Shown here: positions 48,961-62,430 of the stretch, piece by piece
Layout: every line of letters starts with the position of its first letter
Position numbering within the stretch: position 1 is the stretch's first letter
Assembly: GCA_011799875.1 (NCBI GenBank)
Contig: CM022302.1
Span: forward strand, 104,721,230 to 104,785,229
Direction: 5' to 3'
Source of the DNA: Thinopyrum elongatum
Lineage: Eukaryota > Streptophyta > Magnoliopsida > Poales > Poaceae
Length of the DNA stretch: 64,000 bases
Translations under genes and position numbers: made by a program
Notes under the pieces: model-generated
Told to the model about the DNA's origin: nothing
Seen by the model: only the letters and a program-made list of their open reading frames with translations
The model's database searches: none

Positions 48961-49800
48961 TCGTTGGTTTGCTAGTGGCCGCAACAACCATGGGCCAGAT
49001 ACGGACCGTGGTAACCTCGAGCCTGCTACGGGTCATAGGATCAATGGGCCTCCTATGGGCCGTCGGATAAATGGGCCTCCAACGGGCCGTAGGATCCATT
49101 GGCCACACATGGGTCCAACAATTCGTGTAACAAAACTGGACCACGACATGGGCCGTAAACAGGCGTAATTGGTATCGGGCCAGCAAGGTCATGGGCCGTT
49201 AACAGGCCGGAAGACAGCAAAGGCTTAATTCTGTCACAGGATTAACAGGTCGTTAATGGGCCTGAATACATGACGGGTTGAAAACGGTGCAATGGGTTAA
49301 CAGGCGACAAACGGGCCGATTCTAACCACGGGCTGAATTTGGCCCATTAGGAGAACATGCCAGTAACGGACCGCAAGTAATCGAGGGCCGGAAAGGAGCC
49401 CAAGAATTTATGGGCCCTCAGTAGGCCGAAAGCTAACATGGGCTGGAAACGGCCCCTGTGAATCGTGGGCCGTTAATGGGTATAAAGAAATTTACTGTTT
49501 ATTATGGGCCAGAGTAACCACGGGCTACTAATGGGCCCAAAGGGACGAAAGGCCTCATGTGGGCGGAAAGTCATCATCGAAAGTGAAATGGGCTGGTATT
49601 ATACTGGAGGGCACACATGACGCTGTTGGGCCGAATTCGGAAAGGCCATAATGGGCCATGAGTTACCGGGTCGTAAAATGAGCTATATGCGAACAGACCG
49701 TTAATAGGCTTTTCATGGGCCGGTCCGCTAGCTTTTGACCAAGTCAAACGGGCTGGCCTTCGTAAGCTAAATGGGCCACTATTGGGCCATGCCACGGGAT
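48961..49800. repeat. Degenerate ATGGGCC-rich array
   Basis: About 20 GGGCC words, mostly as ATGGGCC or TGGGCCG, occur in 840 bases on the plus strand, usually 20-45 bases apart with variable sequence between. No ORF of note is present. It looks like a non-coding transposon segment or LTR of a family I cannot name. Confidence 0.6.
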
Positions 49801-49947
49801 GACATATCATAGGCGCTTATCTGTCCCAATGGCGAGCTGACACGTGGTTCCTGTGACCAATGCGAATTTTACACATGGAAAATCCCCATTTGTCTGGGCT
49901 GTTAATGGGTTATCGGATGCAAACCGGAACCCGATAGCTTAAGGGCG

Positions 49948-52900
49948 TGTGACGCCCTCGACACAATCATGCACTAATCATACACGCAAACATGCACGAT
50001 CAAGCACAGGGACTCACGGGAAGATATCACAACACAACTCTAACACAATTAAATGGAGATCCACAATATTACAGACCAGGGATCACGAGGACCCGAATAC
50101 ATAAGTCAGTCATACAAATAATATCTGGGTACAGACATAGTTAGCCAAGGTTTGCCTTTAGAAGGCTTGCACAAACAATCACTCTAGATCGAAAGGCGAA
50201 GGCCTCCTGCCTGGGAGCCTCCGATCCTACTCCTGGTCGGCTGGCTTGATCCAGTAGTAAGTACCGTCTGGTCCCATCTGATAGTAAGCTCCTGCAGTGG
50301 CATCTGGCTCCTGGGCTCCATCGTCTGTTGTATCATCAAGTAGGAGAATATAGGGAAAAAGAGGAAGCAAAGCAACTGTGAGTACTCATCCGAAGTACTC
50401 AGCAAGCAAGGATCTACACTACATATGCAACATTATCAAAGGGGAAAGGCTGTTTATGTGGACTCGGCTGCAGAAATGCCAGAATAGAGAGAAGGCCTAG
50501 TCCTATCGAAGACTAGCATCTTCAAACATCTTCACGAAGCCACCATCTTGCAGCAATAGAAGAGGGTAGAATAGCATTTTATTAAGCAAACTAGTTGAAG
50601 TACAGCTTAGAGATCCTTCCTCGACTCCCTGTGAGAAAGCGATCCCGAAGCTTCAATTAAGTAACAAGTATCCAGTTCAAGTAGTAGATCGGGATACACA
50701 AACTGAGCGTCCTTTACCGTAGGACCGGCTATCGATAGATTATTCTTCCCTGCAGAGGTGCACTACTGTTACCCAACACGCTCGATCACCTCTGGCCGGA
50801 CACACTTGCTGGGTAATGCCCGGCCTCGGGAGATCAACACGAAGCAGCGCCCTACCTAGGCTCAGCAGAGAGGTCAGCACGCCGGACTAACCTATGTACC
50901 CAGAGGTCTTGGGCCATCGCCCTGGGCACCCTGCGTGTTGCGTGGCTGGCCGGGGTGCAGGCGCGACACCGAACTCGTCAGTGAAGTATCCAGCCCATTC
51001 CCGGTGATCAGCCCGCACGGTGAAACGTGACATCTGAAGAGCTTTTGGGAGAAACGTACGACGTAGAGGGCCCCATAAACCATTATCCCGCGTGGTGGTA
51101 GTGCGTATAGGGCACGTCGACCCACTCAGATCAAATACCCAAATCCGATATGCTCATTTAATAACACGCGGAGACAATTAGAGTTTCTGAAGCTCCGCCA
51201 CAATATCACACTCGAGTGCCCTTCCGGCACACCCGACATCATAGATCCCCTGCGGGTACCCATCAGGGTCGACCCGCCTGTAACAAAGGTCAAAGTAACC
51301 GTGTGGTCATAACATCAAGGGGGAAACCCCGAGGAATCACCCTCGGTGGATTCCACTCGATGAAATCATCAGGGTGAACATATGAGGCATCACCCTCGAG
51401 GTTCACATTGAGGGGTTGCACGACAGAGTCGTATCGGAAGTGGAGAAGGAGGAATCACCCTCGATGACCACGACCGAACAGCTACACTGCAGAGAATTCA
51501 TCAGGAGTGTGTTACGAGGTATCACCCTCGGCACTCGATAGTAACTATGCAGAGTCGTACAACTAAGGGGGTGAAGTGATGTGTCGGTCTCTGGTCGACG
51601 ATCACATTGATCGAGTCGTCGATGATCAAGCAGGGGCAACAAGGGTAAGGTGGTGGGGGTCACTGATGGTTCACTACCAACCTATACTAAGCAGTTTAAC
51701 ATAGGCAGGTAAGGTAACAATAAACAGGTTACAAAAGCAGGCTATGCATCAGAATAGGAGCAAACATTAACAGTAGCAAAATCTAATGCAAGCAGGAGAA
51801 ATGGAATGGGCGATATCTGGATGCTCAAGGCGGGGTGGGCGCTTGCCTGGTTGCTCTGGCAAGAAGGAGGGGTCATCAACGGGCTGCTCGTCTGGAGCGT
51901 AGTCGTACTCAGCTGCAACGGCATCGGTCTCGGCGTCTATCGAGAGAGAAGGAGGGGGGAGAGAAACAATAAATTCACGGAAAAAATGCAAACAATATGC
52001 ATGACATGTCTAAATGATATGCAGAGGTGCTCTACTGCCTATCTAAATGATTTAGTTAAATTAGGAATTTATTCGGATTTATTTTATTAACATTGAGCAC
52101 TATTCATTTATTGAAATCGGTCTAAAAGTTCCATGCTCATCTAGCTAGGGGCATCTGACAGGAATACGGAGGGTGTATTCAGACTCGTACCGTCGTTCTG
52201 AGCAAGTTTCATGTACAAAGTATTTTCATCGGAGCTACGGTTTATTTTATATTAAATTCTGAAGTTTTATTAATCATTTTTAATTATTTAATTCAGAAAT
52301 TCATTTACTGCATCAGCAATGATGTCATGCTGATATCAGCAGTCAACATGACTGTTGACTGGTCAATTTGACCAGTGGGTCCCGATTGTCATTGACACAG
52401 TTTAACTAATCAGGGTTAATTAGCTTAATTAGGTGATTATGTAAAATAAACAGTGTTAATTAATTAATTAATTTGTTTTTTTAACAGGGGCTGGGTGCTG
52501 GGGCCCGCTGGCAGTGGCACAAGGCCAGCCCAGCGGGGCGGGTTAACGGGCGGAGGGGCATGGGCGTCGGCCGCCCGAACGAGGCACGCGCGCGTGGGCG
52601 CACCGAGGCGCCGGCGCCGGGCGCGGGGTCGACGACCGGAGACGAGCCCAGGGGGCGGGCGTGCGGACCCGGTGAGGTCAGGAGGCGGCAGGCGCGGGCC
52701 GGCTTGGTTGGGCGCGGCCGGGCGCAGGTGCGCGCGGGGCCGTCCGGCGCGGTGGCGCGGGCAACGGCGCGCGGAGCGGGAGGGGCCGGGGTGAGTAGGC
52801 GCCACGCGGCGAGGGACGAGCATGGGCATGTGCAGCGACGGTAGCGGGGCGCAGTAGTAGCAGCGCGCGGCGAGCGGTGGAGGCGGCGGCGAGCGGGCGC

Positions 52901-53983
52901 GGTGGAGACGAGCAGGGCGAGGCGGGCGGCGTGCGGAGGCGCGGCCGTGGGCGCGAACGGGCGAGGCCGAGAAGGCGCGGGCCGGCGCGAGGGCGCGCGC
53001 GAGCGCGGCCGGACGCGTTGTCCGAAGGGGCAGGGTTGTGCTAGGAGAGGGGGCGGCCAGGGTCAGACGCGGGCAAGGCCTGGCCGAACGCAGCGCGGGC
53101 GAGGTGACGCGTACGAGCACATGGCGCGGCGCGTGGGGAGCAGAGCGAGGCGAGCGCCGGTGAGAGGGGACGGGGAGGAGGAGGACCGGGGTCCTCACCG
53201 GCGTTCGTGGGAAGAGGGGCGGCGTGGCTCGGGGGCGACCCGTGGGGAGGAGACGTGGACGATGTGCGGCGACGGACAAAGACGAGGTCGAGGCGGCACG
53301 GGGCTCGGGCGAGGTTGTGGTGGCGATGGGGCGCGGCGTCAGGCGAGCGCCGAGGGGCGACGGGATCGGGGCCGATCCCGATCCAATCTGGATCGAGCGG
53401 GGGGGGGGGATGAGGTATGGTTAGGGTTTCGGGAGAGGCTGGGGTAGGCCATATAGGCCAGGGGGTGTGGGCCGGCTTGCTGGGCCGAGGCCCAGTTGGC
53501 CGGGAGGGGGGGTTTGCTGTTTTTATTTTTACTTTGTTTTATTTCTTTTCTTTTTATTTATTCTTTCCTGTTTTATTTTTGTTTTAGTAAAATATATACT
53601 TAGCATCTAATTTAGTATTTCAATTTAGTCCACTGTCACAAAAAGTCTAGTCCCCAAATAATTTAGTTTGATATTTTATCAATTAATAAAGGCATTTAAA
53701 TAATTAGGTTTGCTACTATTTAAATCATTTTAGTGCATTTAAGCATTTCATAAAAGTTTGGTTTCACCACCATAATCACCTATGCATTACCTGGCACGAC
53801 CCGAACAATTTAGTTTTTATATTTGAAAACTTTTATCATTTGATTTTATTTTAAATTTGAATTTTTAAATTCAAATTGGAATTTGAAGTGAGGCATGATG
53901 CAAATGATGATTAGGCACGGTTAATCATGCTGACTTGTCATTATCAAAAGTGATTACTGTGGCTAATGACATGGGGTGTGACA
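49948..53983 (-). repeat. 3' LTR of the minus-strand chromovirus (4036 bp)
   Basis: On the minus strand it starts TGTCACACCCCATGTC at 53983 and ends GAGGGCGTCACA at 49948. It contains a GC-rich block (about 52490-53450, whose long ORFs are compositional), TTAATTAA repeats near 52455, and the four dyads at 51331, 51384, 51449 and 51516. Confidence 0.9.
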
Positions 53984-53999
53984 ATTCTCCTCATCTAAC
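53984..53999 (-). other. Polypurine tract of the minus-strand chromovirus
   Basis: GTTAGATGAGGAGAAT on the minus strand directly precedes the TGTCACACC start of the 3' LTR. Confidence 0.75.
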
Positions 54000-54031
54000 A
54001 AGAATTCTCGTCCTGAGAATTAAGAGGAAGA

Positions 54032-57000
54032 CTAAAAGAAAGCGTGGTATTCTTCATGAAGACGATCCTCGCGTTCCCAAGTGGCTTCATCTTCAGAATG
54101 ATTCGACCATTGAACTTTGAGGAATTTGATTGACTTTTGACGAGTCCGACATTCAGCTTGATCAAGAATACAGATGGGATATTCTGGATAAGACAGATCT
54201 TCCCACAATTCAAGCATTTCATGATCCACAACTCGAATAGGATCCTTGAAGCAGCGACGAAGTTGGGATACATGAAAAACATAATGCACTTGAGAAAGAT
54301 TTGGCGGCAATTGCAATTGATATGCCACTTCTCCTCGGCGGGCAAGAATACGGAACGGGCCAATGTAGCGAGGAGCTAACTTGCCCTTGATTCAGAACCG
54401 ATGAGTGCCTTTCAACGGAGTGACGCGAAGGTAAGCTTGCTCGCCAGGCTGATAGACCATTTCCTTGTGCTTTCGGTCATAGTTGCTCTTCTGACGAGAC
54501 TGAGCAGATTTCAGATGTTCACGGACAATGCGGACTTTTTCTTCAGCTTGCTGAACAATGTCCGGTCCGACAAGTGAGCGTTCCCCAGTTTCTGACCAAT
54601 TCAGAGGGGTTCAACACTTACGTCCGTAAAGAACTTCAAACGGCGCCATCTTCAGACTAGCTTGGTAGCTATTGTTGTAAGAGAATTCGGCATACGGGAG
54701 AGATTCCTCCCATTTCTTACCGAAGGAGATGACGCAAGCTCGAAGCATATCTTCGAGCACTTGATTAACTCATTCAACTTGACCCTGTGACTGAGGGTGA
54801 AAAGCGGTACTGAACGACAGGTGAGTTCCCATAGCTTCTTGGAAACTATTCCAGAATCTGGAGGTAAAGAGGCTGCTACGATCCGAACTGATCTCCAACA
54901 TAACACCGTGGAGTGACACAATTCGGGAAACATACAAGTCTACTAACTGACTAGCAGTGATTGTCTCCTTGACTGGCAGAAAGTGAGCAACCTTGGAGAA
55001 TCGGTCAATGACGACAAAAATAGCATCATGACCCTTCTGAGATCTCGGAAAACCAGTAATGAAATCCATTTGGACCTTGTCCCATTTCCATTTAGGAATA
55101 TCAAGGGGTTGCAGAGTTCCAGTAGGCCTTTGATGTTCTACTTTAATGCGGCGGCAAACGTCACACTCAGAAACATAACGAGCGATGTCTCGCTTCATAT
55201 TAGGCCACCAGTATCTCTGACAAATGTCACGGTACATCTTTGTGCTACCAGGATGAATTGATAGAGGAGTGTCATGAGCTTCTTTCATAACGTGTTCCCT
55301 CTCATCCTTGAATTTGGGTACGAAGAGACGGCATTGGAAGAATAGGATCCCATCCTTATCAAGATGGAATTCCGACGGCTTTCCTTTTTCGAGGTATCGC
55401 TTAATCCTTTCAACTTCAGAGTCATACCGTTGCATAGTATTAATGCTGTGTTCTAAATCTGGTTCCACAACCAGGGTATTGAGATAACCCTGTGGAACAA
55501 TATGGAGGTTCAATTTACGAAGCTCTTCATAAAGAACAGGTTGTGCTTCCTGAACCATAGGATTGTTGCAATAAGCCTTGTGACTCAAAGCATCAGCCAT
55601 TACATTAGCCTTGCCAGGGGTATATGAGATATTCATATCATAATCGGCAATTGTTTCGAGCCATCTTTGTTGACGAAGGTTCAGATCTGGTTGAGTATAT
55701 AGATACTTCAAACTCTGATGATCCGTGTATATCTCGCAACGGTTACCGAGAAGGTAATGTCGCCATAGCTTCAGAGCATAAATAACCACAGAAAGTTCGA
55801 GATCATGCACTGGGTAATTTTCTTCGTGAGGACGCAATTGTCGAGAGGCATAAGCAATCACTTTGCGCTCTTGCATTAGGACACAGCCTAATCCTTGATG
55901 AGATGCATCACAGTATATCACGAAATCCTTTTGGGAATCCGGGGGTGCTAGCACTGGGGCAGATGTTAACTTATCTTTAAGTGTCTGAAAGCCTTCTTGA
56001 CATTTTTCTGTCCACTCAAATTTAACACCTTTGTGGAGCAGGTCAGTTAGTGGCTTTGCAATCTTGGAAAAGTTCTCAACGAATCGACGGCAATAACTAG
56101 CGAGTCCGAGAAAACTTCTGACTTGCTTGACATTCTTCGGGGGAGTCCAATCAAGAATAGCCTGTACTCGCTTCGGGTTAACAGCAATTTCATTCTTGGA
56201 AATCACATGACCAAGGTAGGTCACTTCAGATAACCAGAATTCACACTTAGAGTACTTGGCGTAAAGCTGGTGTTCCCGAAGCTTCTCCAATACAAGCCGA
56301 AGATGTTCAGCATGTTCTTCTTCATTCTTGGAATATATAAGGATATCATCCAAATAAACCATGATGAATTTGTCGAGGTAATCCATGAAGATATAGTTCA
56401 TCAACCGGGAGAAGGTTGCTGGAGCATTTGTTAAGCCAAATGACATGACAGTGTACTCATAAGAGCCATATCGAGTAACAAAGGCAGTCTTCGGGATATC
56501 CTCTTCGAGAACACGGATCTGATGATAACCGAACCTCAAGTCGAGTTTAGAAAACACAGAGGATCCAGCAAGCTGATCATAAAGATCATTAATCCGGGGC
56601 AGTGGGTATTTATTCTGGATTGTGGCTTGGTTAATGAGGCAGTAATCCTGAACCAATCGGTTAGTTCCATCATTCTTCTTAACGAAGAGTGAAGGTGCTC
56701 CCCAAGCAGAGGAACTGGGGCGGATGAAACCTTTCTTAAGTGACTTGTCGATTTCTTCCTTAAGCTCGAGAAGGTGGTGCGGAGGCATCTTATAAGGACG
56801 CTTCGCAATAGGCGTAGTGCCAGGCTTCAAGTCAATGACGAACTCGACAGCCCTAACCGGGGGTATTCCTGGAAGTTCTTCTGGAAAGACGTCCGAAAAA
56901 TCTCGAACGACAGGAACGTTCTCGATTCCTTCCAGAGGTGAGGCATTCAAAGCATTCAGAGCATATATCTGAGCTTCAGCATCCCGAGTAATTCGGGCGG

Positions 57001-58450
57001 TGTAGTTCACTATCTCATCGGAGGGGTGAAGAAGTTGGATGACTTTTGTGGCACAATTGATCGAAGCTATATGAGCTTTCAACCAATCCATTCCGAGGAT
57101 GAGGTCTATGGTGGAAGACTTCAGGATAATGGGCGAAACAAGGAACTCCAATCCTTTAATTTCAACGGGGAAATTGTGTGCCATCATAGTGGTTTGACAC
57201 TGGCGTCCAGGGGTGCGGATAACTACTGGCAGGTTCATCTTTTGAAATGCAATGTCATGCGATAATGCAAATGCTTCTGACATGAATGAATGCGATGCTC
57301 CTGAATCAAATAATACAGAAGCGGGTACTGAGTTAACGAAAAGGGTACCCATCACAGTAGCAGGTTGATCCTGGACTTCTTCAATATCAATGTTGTAAGC
57401 GTGTCCACGACCATGTGCAACAGACCCAATATTATAGTTGCGGGCCTGATTGTTGCCACGACCATTGCCACGGCCAGTACAAGGAAAAGCCAACTGATTC
57501 TGAGTCTGGCGGCAGCCCTTAGCAAGGTGACCTGGTTTGCAACACTTGAAGCACAGACCATCTTCAGGACAAAGAGGAGAATTGGGTAGAGCAGCTTGAG
57601 CTCTTGGCTGCCTCGGTGGTGGAGGAGGCAGACGTGGTGCAGCATAGTTGTTCTTTGGCGCAGGGGTAGCTGAACGGAACACGTTGTTGGGAATCCAGAC
57701 TCGACGCTTCTGTGCTGAGCACGAAGATGAGCCAACAACACGATAGCGCTTCTGCGAGTCCTTATGCTTGATCTGAGCGGTCTCAACCAGAATAGCCTTG
57801 TTCACAAGAGTAGAAAAGTCGTTGAAGTCCTGAGCAGCAAGTGCAAGCTTGATGTCTGGGTGGAGTCCATTACGAAACTTCTCTTGTCTATGGGCATCCG
57901 TGGCGATGTCTTCCTCAGCATAGCGGGACAGGTCAAGGAATTCCCGCTGGTAGGCTTCGACAGTCTTGTTGCCCTGAGTGAGGTTGCGGAACTGGGTTTT
58001 CATCCGGTCCATAATTCCCTGAGGAATATAACGGGCACGAAAAGCAGCCTGGAATTCAGGCTAGGTGATGACTGTTCCAGCAGGCAGTGTACGCTTGTGT
58101 GTGTCCCACCATTGAGCAGCGGGACCCTTTAAGAAAAAGGATGAGAAGGTGACAAAGTTGGCAGGGGAGACGTTTGCCGACTCCATTTCATGAGTGATGT
58201 CGTGAATCCAGTCATCAGCATCCAGTGGCGTGTCAGAGTTGCGGAACTGAGTGGGGTTAAGACGCACAAATTCCGACAGAGTTATTGCAGCAGGGTTCTG
58301 GTTCTGGTTGTTCTGATGCGGAAACTGAGCCATGATCCCAGTCATGAACTGGCGGTTGAGCTCGAATTGTTGCATCATAGCTGCCATATAATCTGGCGGT
58401 GGTGGGCGTTCAGGGGCACGACCACGACCATGACCACCTGGTCTAACCAT
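54032..58450 (-). pseudogene. gag-pol of the minus-strand chromovirus, four nonsense codons
   Basis: One continuous frame. Gag starts MVRPGGHGRG at 58450 (retrotransposon gag domain, FFLKGPAAQWWD). Zinc knuckle [14 protein letters not shown] lies near 57525-57566, protease FDSGASHSF near 57290, RT with YLDDIL near 56350, RNase H (CDAS near 55905; ADALS near 55585), integrase ([10 protein letters not shown] near 55240, MDFITGFP near 55060) and chromodomain-like tail (FLKVQWSNH near 54100). Stops interrupt it at 58061 (TAG), 54770 (TGA), 54611 (TGA) and 54392 (TGA). The 54770-58012 part alone is open for 1080 codons, covering late gag to integrase. Such a polyprotein normally assembles particles, copies RNA and integrates DNA; this one is interrupted. 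Confidence 0.9.
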
Positions 58451-59165
58451 CCTGCTAAATTTCAACAGGGATAGTTTAGTAAAAGCAATTGCGATTGTTT
58501 AGCGACAAGCATGATGTAACTCGACAACAATTAAGTAGTGTAACAGATACTTAACAGTAGTCAATTAAGACATACAGATCCATACACAGAGTCGGGTACA
58601 TGCGGACAGCATAACGGTGCAAATTCAAAAGCTAGACATACTAGGCGGCGTGCAGGCACGCGGTAAGGAAGTACACAACGAGACATAGCAAAGGCTACAT
58701 CAACGTCGGGGAAAACCACTGAAACGGGGTAACTACAAGTGCAGACGACGAATGGCCGTCGCAGGAAAATCCTGCACTCCATGTGCACTCTGATGCAGAA
58801 TCCGGTCTTATCGAATGATAACTCGGAGTATATTACAACTCGGAGAGAAAGGTTAAACAAAACAATGGATAGGAAAATGATTATCAGACTAATCAGATCA
58901 ATGGTAAGGAGGTAAGCACAGATGTCCAGCTCTCCGGGTAGACGAGATTTACGATATCCTAAGTGTCGGCGTTAGTAAAATTTTATTTAACCCAAATAGA
59001 AGAGAGATCAGAGTCCCAGAGTATAGACGAGGAATAAAAGATCCTAATACCACCCAGTTGGTGACGTGGGCCCGTAAGCCACACAACCAAGTCAGTAAAT
59101 TAGTTTTTCGATGTCTAGACTCAACTTCGGCCAAGGAATTGGAAGGGGGCTTCCTACAGGCAGTC
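58451..59165 (-). other. Leader of the minus-strand chromovirus
   Basis: Non-coding interval between PBS and gag with sequence similarity to 7500-8097 of the other element, including the CATAGCAAAGGCTACATCA region near 58685. No gene is seen. Confidence 0.7.
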
Positions 59166-59179
59166 GGCTCTGATACCAA
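59166..59179 (-). other. Primer binding site (tRNA-Met type)
   Basis: The minus strand reads TTGGTATCAGAGCC just after the 5' LTR end at 59182. It is the same primer type as the other chromovirus. Confidence 0.9.
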
Positions 59180-59181
59180 CT

Positions 59182-61838
59182 TGTGACGCCCTTGACTCAA
59201 TCGTGCACTAATCATACATGCAAACATGCACGATCAAGCACAGGGACTCACGGGAAGATATCACAACACAACTCTAACACAATTAAACGGAGATCCACAA
59301 TATTACAGACCAGGGATCACGAGGATCCGAATACATAAGTCAGTCATACAAATTAATATCTGGGTACAGACATAGTTAGCCAAGGTTTGCCTTAAGAAGG
59401 CTAGCACAAACAATGACTCTAGATCGAAAGGCGAAGGCCTCCTGCCTGGGAGCCTCCGATCCTACTCCTGGTCGGCTGGCTCGATCCAGTAGTAAGTACC
59501 GTCTGGTCCCATCTGATAGTAAGCTCCTGCAGTGGCATCTGGCTCCTCGGCTCCATCGTCTATTGTATCATCAAGTAGGAGAATATAGGGGAAAAGAGGA
59601 AGCAAAGCAACCGTGAGTACTCATCCGAAGTACTCAGCAAGCAAGGATCTACACTACATATGCAACATTATCAAAGGGGAAAGGCTGTTTATGTGGACTG
59701 GGCTGCAGAAATGCCAGAATAGAGAGAAGGCCTAGTCCTATCGAAGACTAGCATCTTCAAACATCTTCATGAAGCCACCATCTTGCAGCAATAGAAGAGG
59801 GTAGAATAGCATTTTATTAAGCAAACAAGTTGAAGTACAGCTTAGAGATCCTTCCTCGACTCCCTGCGAGAAAGCGATCCCGAAGCTTCAATTAAGTAAC
59901 AAGTATCCAGTTCAAGTAGTAGATCGGGATACACAAACTGAGCGTCCTTTACCATAGGACCGGCTATCGATAGATTATTCTTCCCTACAGGGGTGCACTA
60001 CTATTACCCAACACGCTCGATCACCTCTGGCCAGACACACTTGCTGGGTAATGCCCGGCCTCGGGAGATCAACACGAAGCAGCGCCCTACCTAGGCTCAG
60101 CAGAGAGGTCAGCACGCCGGACTAACCTATGCACCCAGAGGTCTTGGACCATCGCCCTGGGCACCCTGCGCGTTGCGTGGCTGGCCGGGGTGCAGGCGCG
60201 ACACTGAACTCGTCAGTGAAGTATCCAGCCCATTCCCGGCGATCAGCCCGCACGGTGAAACATGACATCTTAAGAGCTTTCGGGAGAAACGTACGACGTA
60301 GAGGGCCCCATAAACCATTATCCCGCGTGGTGGTAGTGCGTATAGGGCACGTCGACCCACTCAGATCAAATACCCAAATCCGATATGCTCATTTAATAAA
60401 ACACGGAGACAATCAGAGTTTCTGAAGCTTCGCCACAATATCACACTCGAGTGCCCTTCCGGCACACCGGACATCATAGATCCCCTGCGGGTACCCATCA
60501 GGGTCGACCCGCCTGTAACAAAGGTCAAAGTAACCGTGTGGTCATAACATCAAGGGGGAAACCCCAAGGAATCACCCTCGATGGATTCCACTCGATGAAA
60601 TCATCAGGGTGAACGTATGAGGCATCACTCTCGAGGTTCACACTGAGGGGTTGCACGACAGAGTCGTATCAGAAGTGGAGAAGGAGGAATCACCCTCGAT
60701 GACCACGACCGAACAGCTACACTGCAGAGTATTCATCAGGAGTGTGTTACGAGGTATCACCCTCGGCACTCGATAGTAACTATGCAGAGTCGTACAACTA
60801 AGGGGGTGAAGTGATGTGTCGGTCTCTGGTCGACGATCACATTGATCGAGTCGTCGATGATCAAGCAGGGGCAACAAGGGTAAGGTGGTGGGGGTCACTG
60901 ATGGTTCACTACCAACCTATACTAAGCAGTTTAACATAGGCAGGTAAGGTAACAATAAATAGGTTACAAAAGTAGGCTATGCATCAGAATAGGAGCAAAC
61001 ATTAACAGTAGCAAAATCTAATGCAAGCAGGAGAAATGGAATGGGCGATATCTGGATGCTCAAGGGGGGGGGGGCGCTTGCCTGGTTGCTCTGGCAAGAA
61101 GGAGGGGTCGTCAACGGGCTGCTCGTCTGGAGCGTAGTCGTACTCAGCTGCAACGGCGTCAGTCTCGGCGTCTATCAAGAGAGAAGGAGGGGGGAGAGAA
61201 ACAATAAATTCACGAAAAAAATGCAAACAATATGCATGACATGTCTAAATGATATGCAGAGGTGCTCTACTGCCTATCTAAATGATTTAGTTAAATTAGG
61301 AATTTATTCAGATTTATTTTATTAACATTGAGCACTATTCATTTATTGAAATCGGTCTAAAAGTTCCATGCTCATCTAGCTAGGGGCATCTGACAGGAAT
61401 ACGGAGGGTGTATTCAGACTCGTACCGTCGTTCTGAGCAAGTTTCATGTACAAAGTATTTTCATCGGAGCTATGGTTTATTTTATATTAAATTCTGAAGT
61501 TTTATTAATCATTTTTAATTATTTAATTCAGAAATTCATTTACTGCATTAGCAATGATGTCATGCTGACATCAGCAGTCAACATGACTGTTGACTGGTCA
61601 ATTTGACCAGAGGGTCCCGGTTGTCATTGACACAGTTTAACTAATCAGGGTTAATTAGCTTAATTAGGTGATTAGGTTAATTAAATAGTGTTAATTAAGT
61701 TAATTAATTAATTTATTTGTTTTTTTAAACAGGGGCTGGGCGCTGGGGCCCGCTGGCAGTGGCACAAGGCCAGCCCAGCTGGGCGGGTTAATGGGCGGAG
61801 GGGCATGGGCGTCGGCCGCCCGAATGAGGCACGCGCGC
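59182..61838 (-). repeat. 5' LTR remnant of the minus-strand chromovirus
   Basis: It matches the 3' LTR from 49948 to about 52585 with few differences, then stops abruptly at GCACGCGCG/CTGATGG (61838/61839). The outer 1.4 kb of the LTR, including its GC-rich block, is missing. Confidence 0.9.
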
Positions 61839-62024
61839 TGATGGATGAGCATTTTGATTGGATCATCGCTTGTTCTCTTAGGATATGCTATCTGAAACTG
61901 CTGCTTCATTATTTGTAAGATGTCCGTGGATGAGCATTTTGGAACCTTTAATGTGCATCTATCATGGGTCTGTGCCTTGAATCTGTACACCCACTGGGTG
62001 TTTCTTTTTGTTGTTTAGTTCTTC
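61839..62024. other. Unassigned sequence after the LTR break
   Basis: A TGGATGAGCATTTTG motif occurs twice (61843 and 61930). No gene is seen. It probably belongs to the next transposon. Confidence 0.4.
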
Positions 62025-62430
62025 CACTCAAGTCGGTCAGGCCGTGTCGAGTGGGTACCTGGTCCAGTGGGGGCACGCTGAGTGCACCCACTGGGTGTAG
62101 TCCCTGAGACCGCTGTCGAATGTTCGATTCGGTAGGGGTCTTTAGAATATGTCTGTTTGTAGCTCTTCACTCGGGTCGGTCGGGCCGTGCTGAGTGGGTA
62201 ACTATCCAGTGGGGGCACGCTGAGTGCACCCACTGGGTGTAGTCCCCGAGACCGCCATCGACTGCGGGCAGTCGGCGGGGGTCTGAGAACAAGAGATTTT
62301 TTTTCTCTCTCTCACTCGGGCCGGGCAGGCCGTACCAAGTGGGAAATCGATCCAGTGGGGGCACGCTGAGTGCACCCACTGGGTGTAGTCCCCGAGACCG
62401 CCGTCGAATGTTTAATTCGGCGGTGGTCTT
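62025..62430 (+). repeat. Tandem repeat, about 144 bp unit, three copies
   Basis: Units begin CACTC(A/G)(A/G)G at 62025, 62168 and 62313. They share CCAGTGGGGGCACGCTGAGTG and CACCCACTGGGTGTAGTCCC followed by GAGACCGCCGTCGA-like ends. They lie just upstream of the spliced ORF and may be part of its intron or 5' region. Confidence 0.85.

Larger units (their letters stand above)
49948..61838 (-). mobile_element. Tekay-like chromovirus, minus strand, 5' LTR truncated
   Basis: In element orientation: 5' LTR remnant (61838-59182), PBS, leader, gag-pol (58450-54032), PPT, 3' LTR (53983-49948). It is related to the plus-strand element at 3355-16665 (same domain order and many identical peptide stretches) but of a different subfamily. 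It has kept one frame from gag to chromodomain with only in-frame stops, so it is younger or less rearranged. The left flank base run GGGCG (49943-49947) cannot be checked because the other end is missing. Confidence 0.9.

Noticed and set aside
52464..53447. 271 aa minus and 181 aa plus ORFs
   Set aside because: Both sit in the GC-rich block of the minus-strand LTR, are Arg/Pro/Ala-rich in every frame, and resemble no protein.
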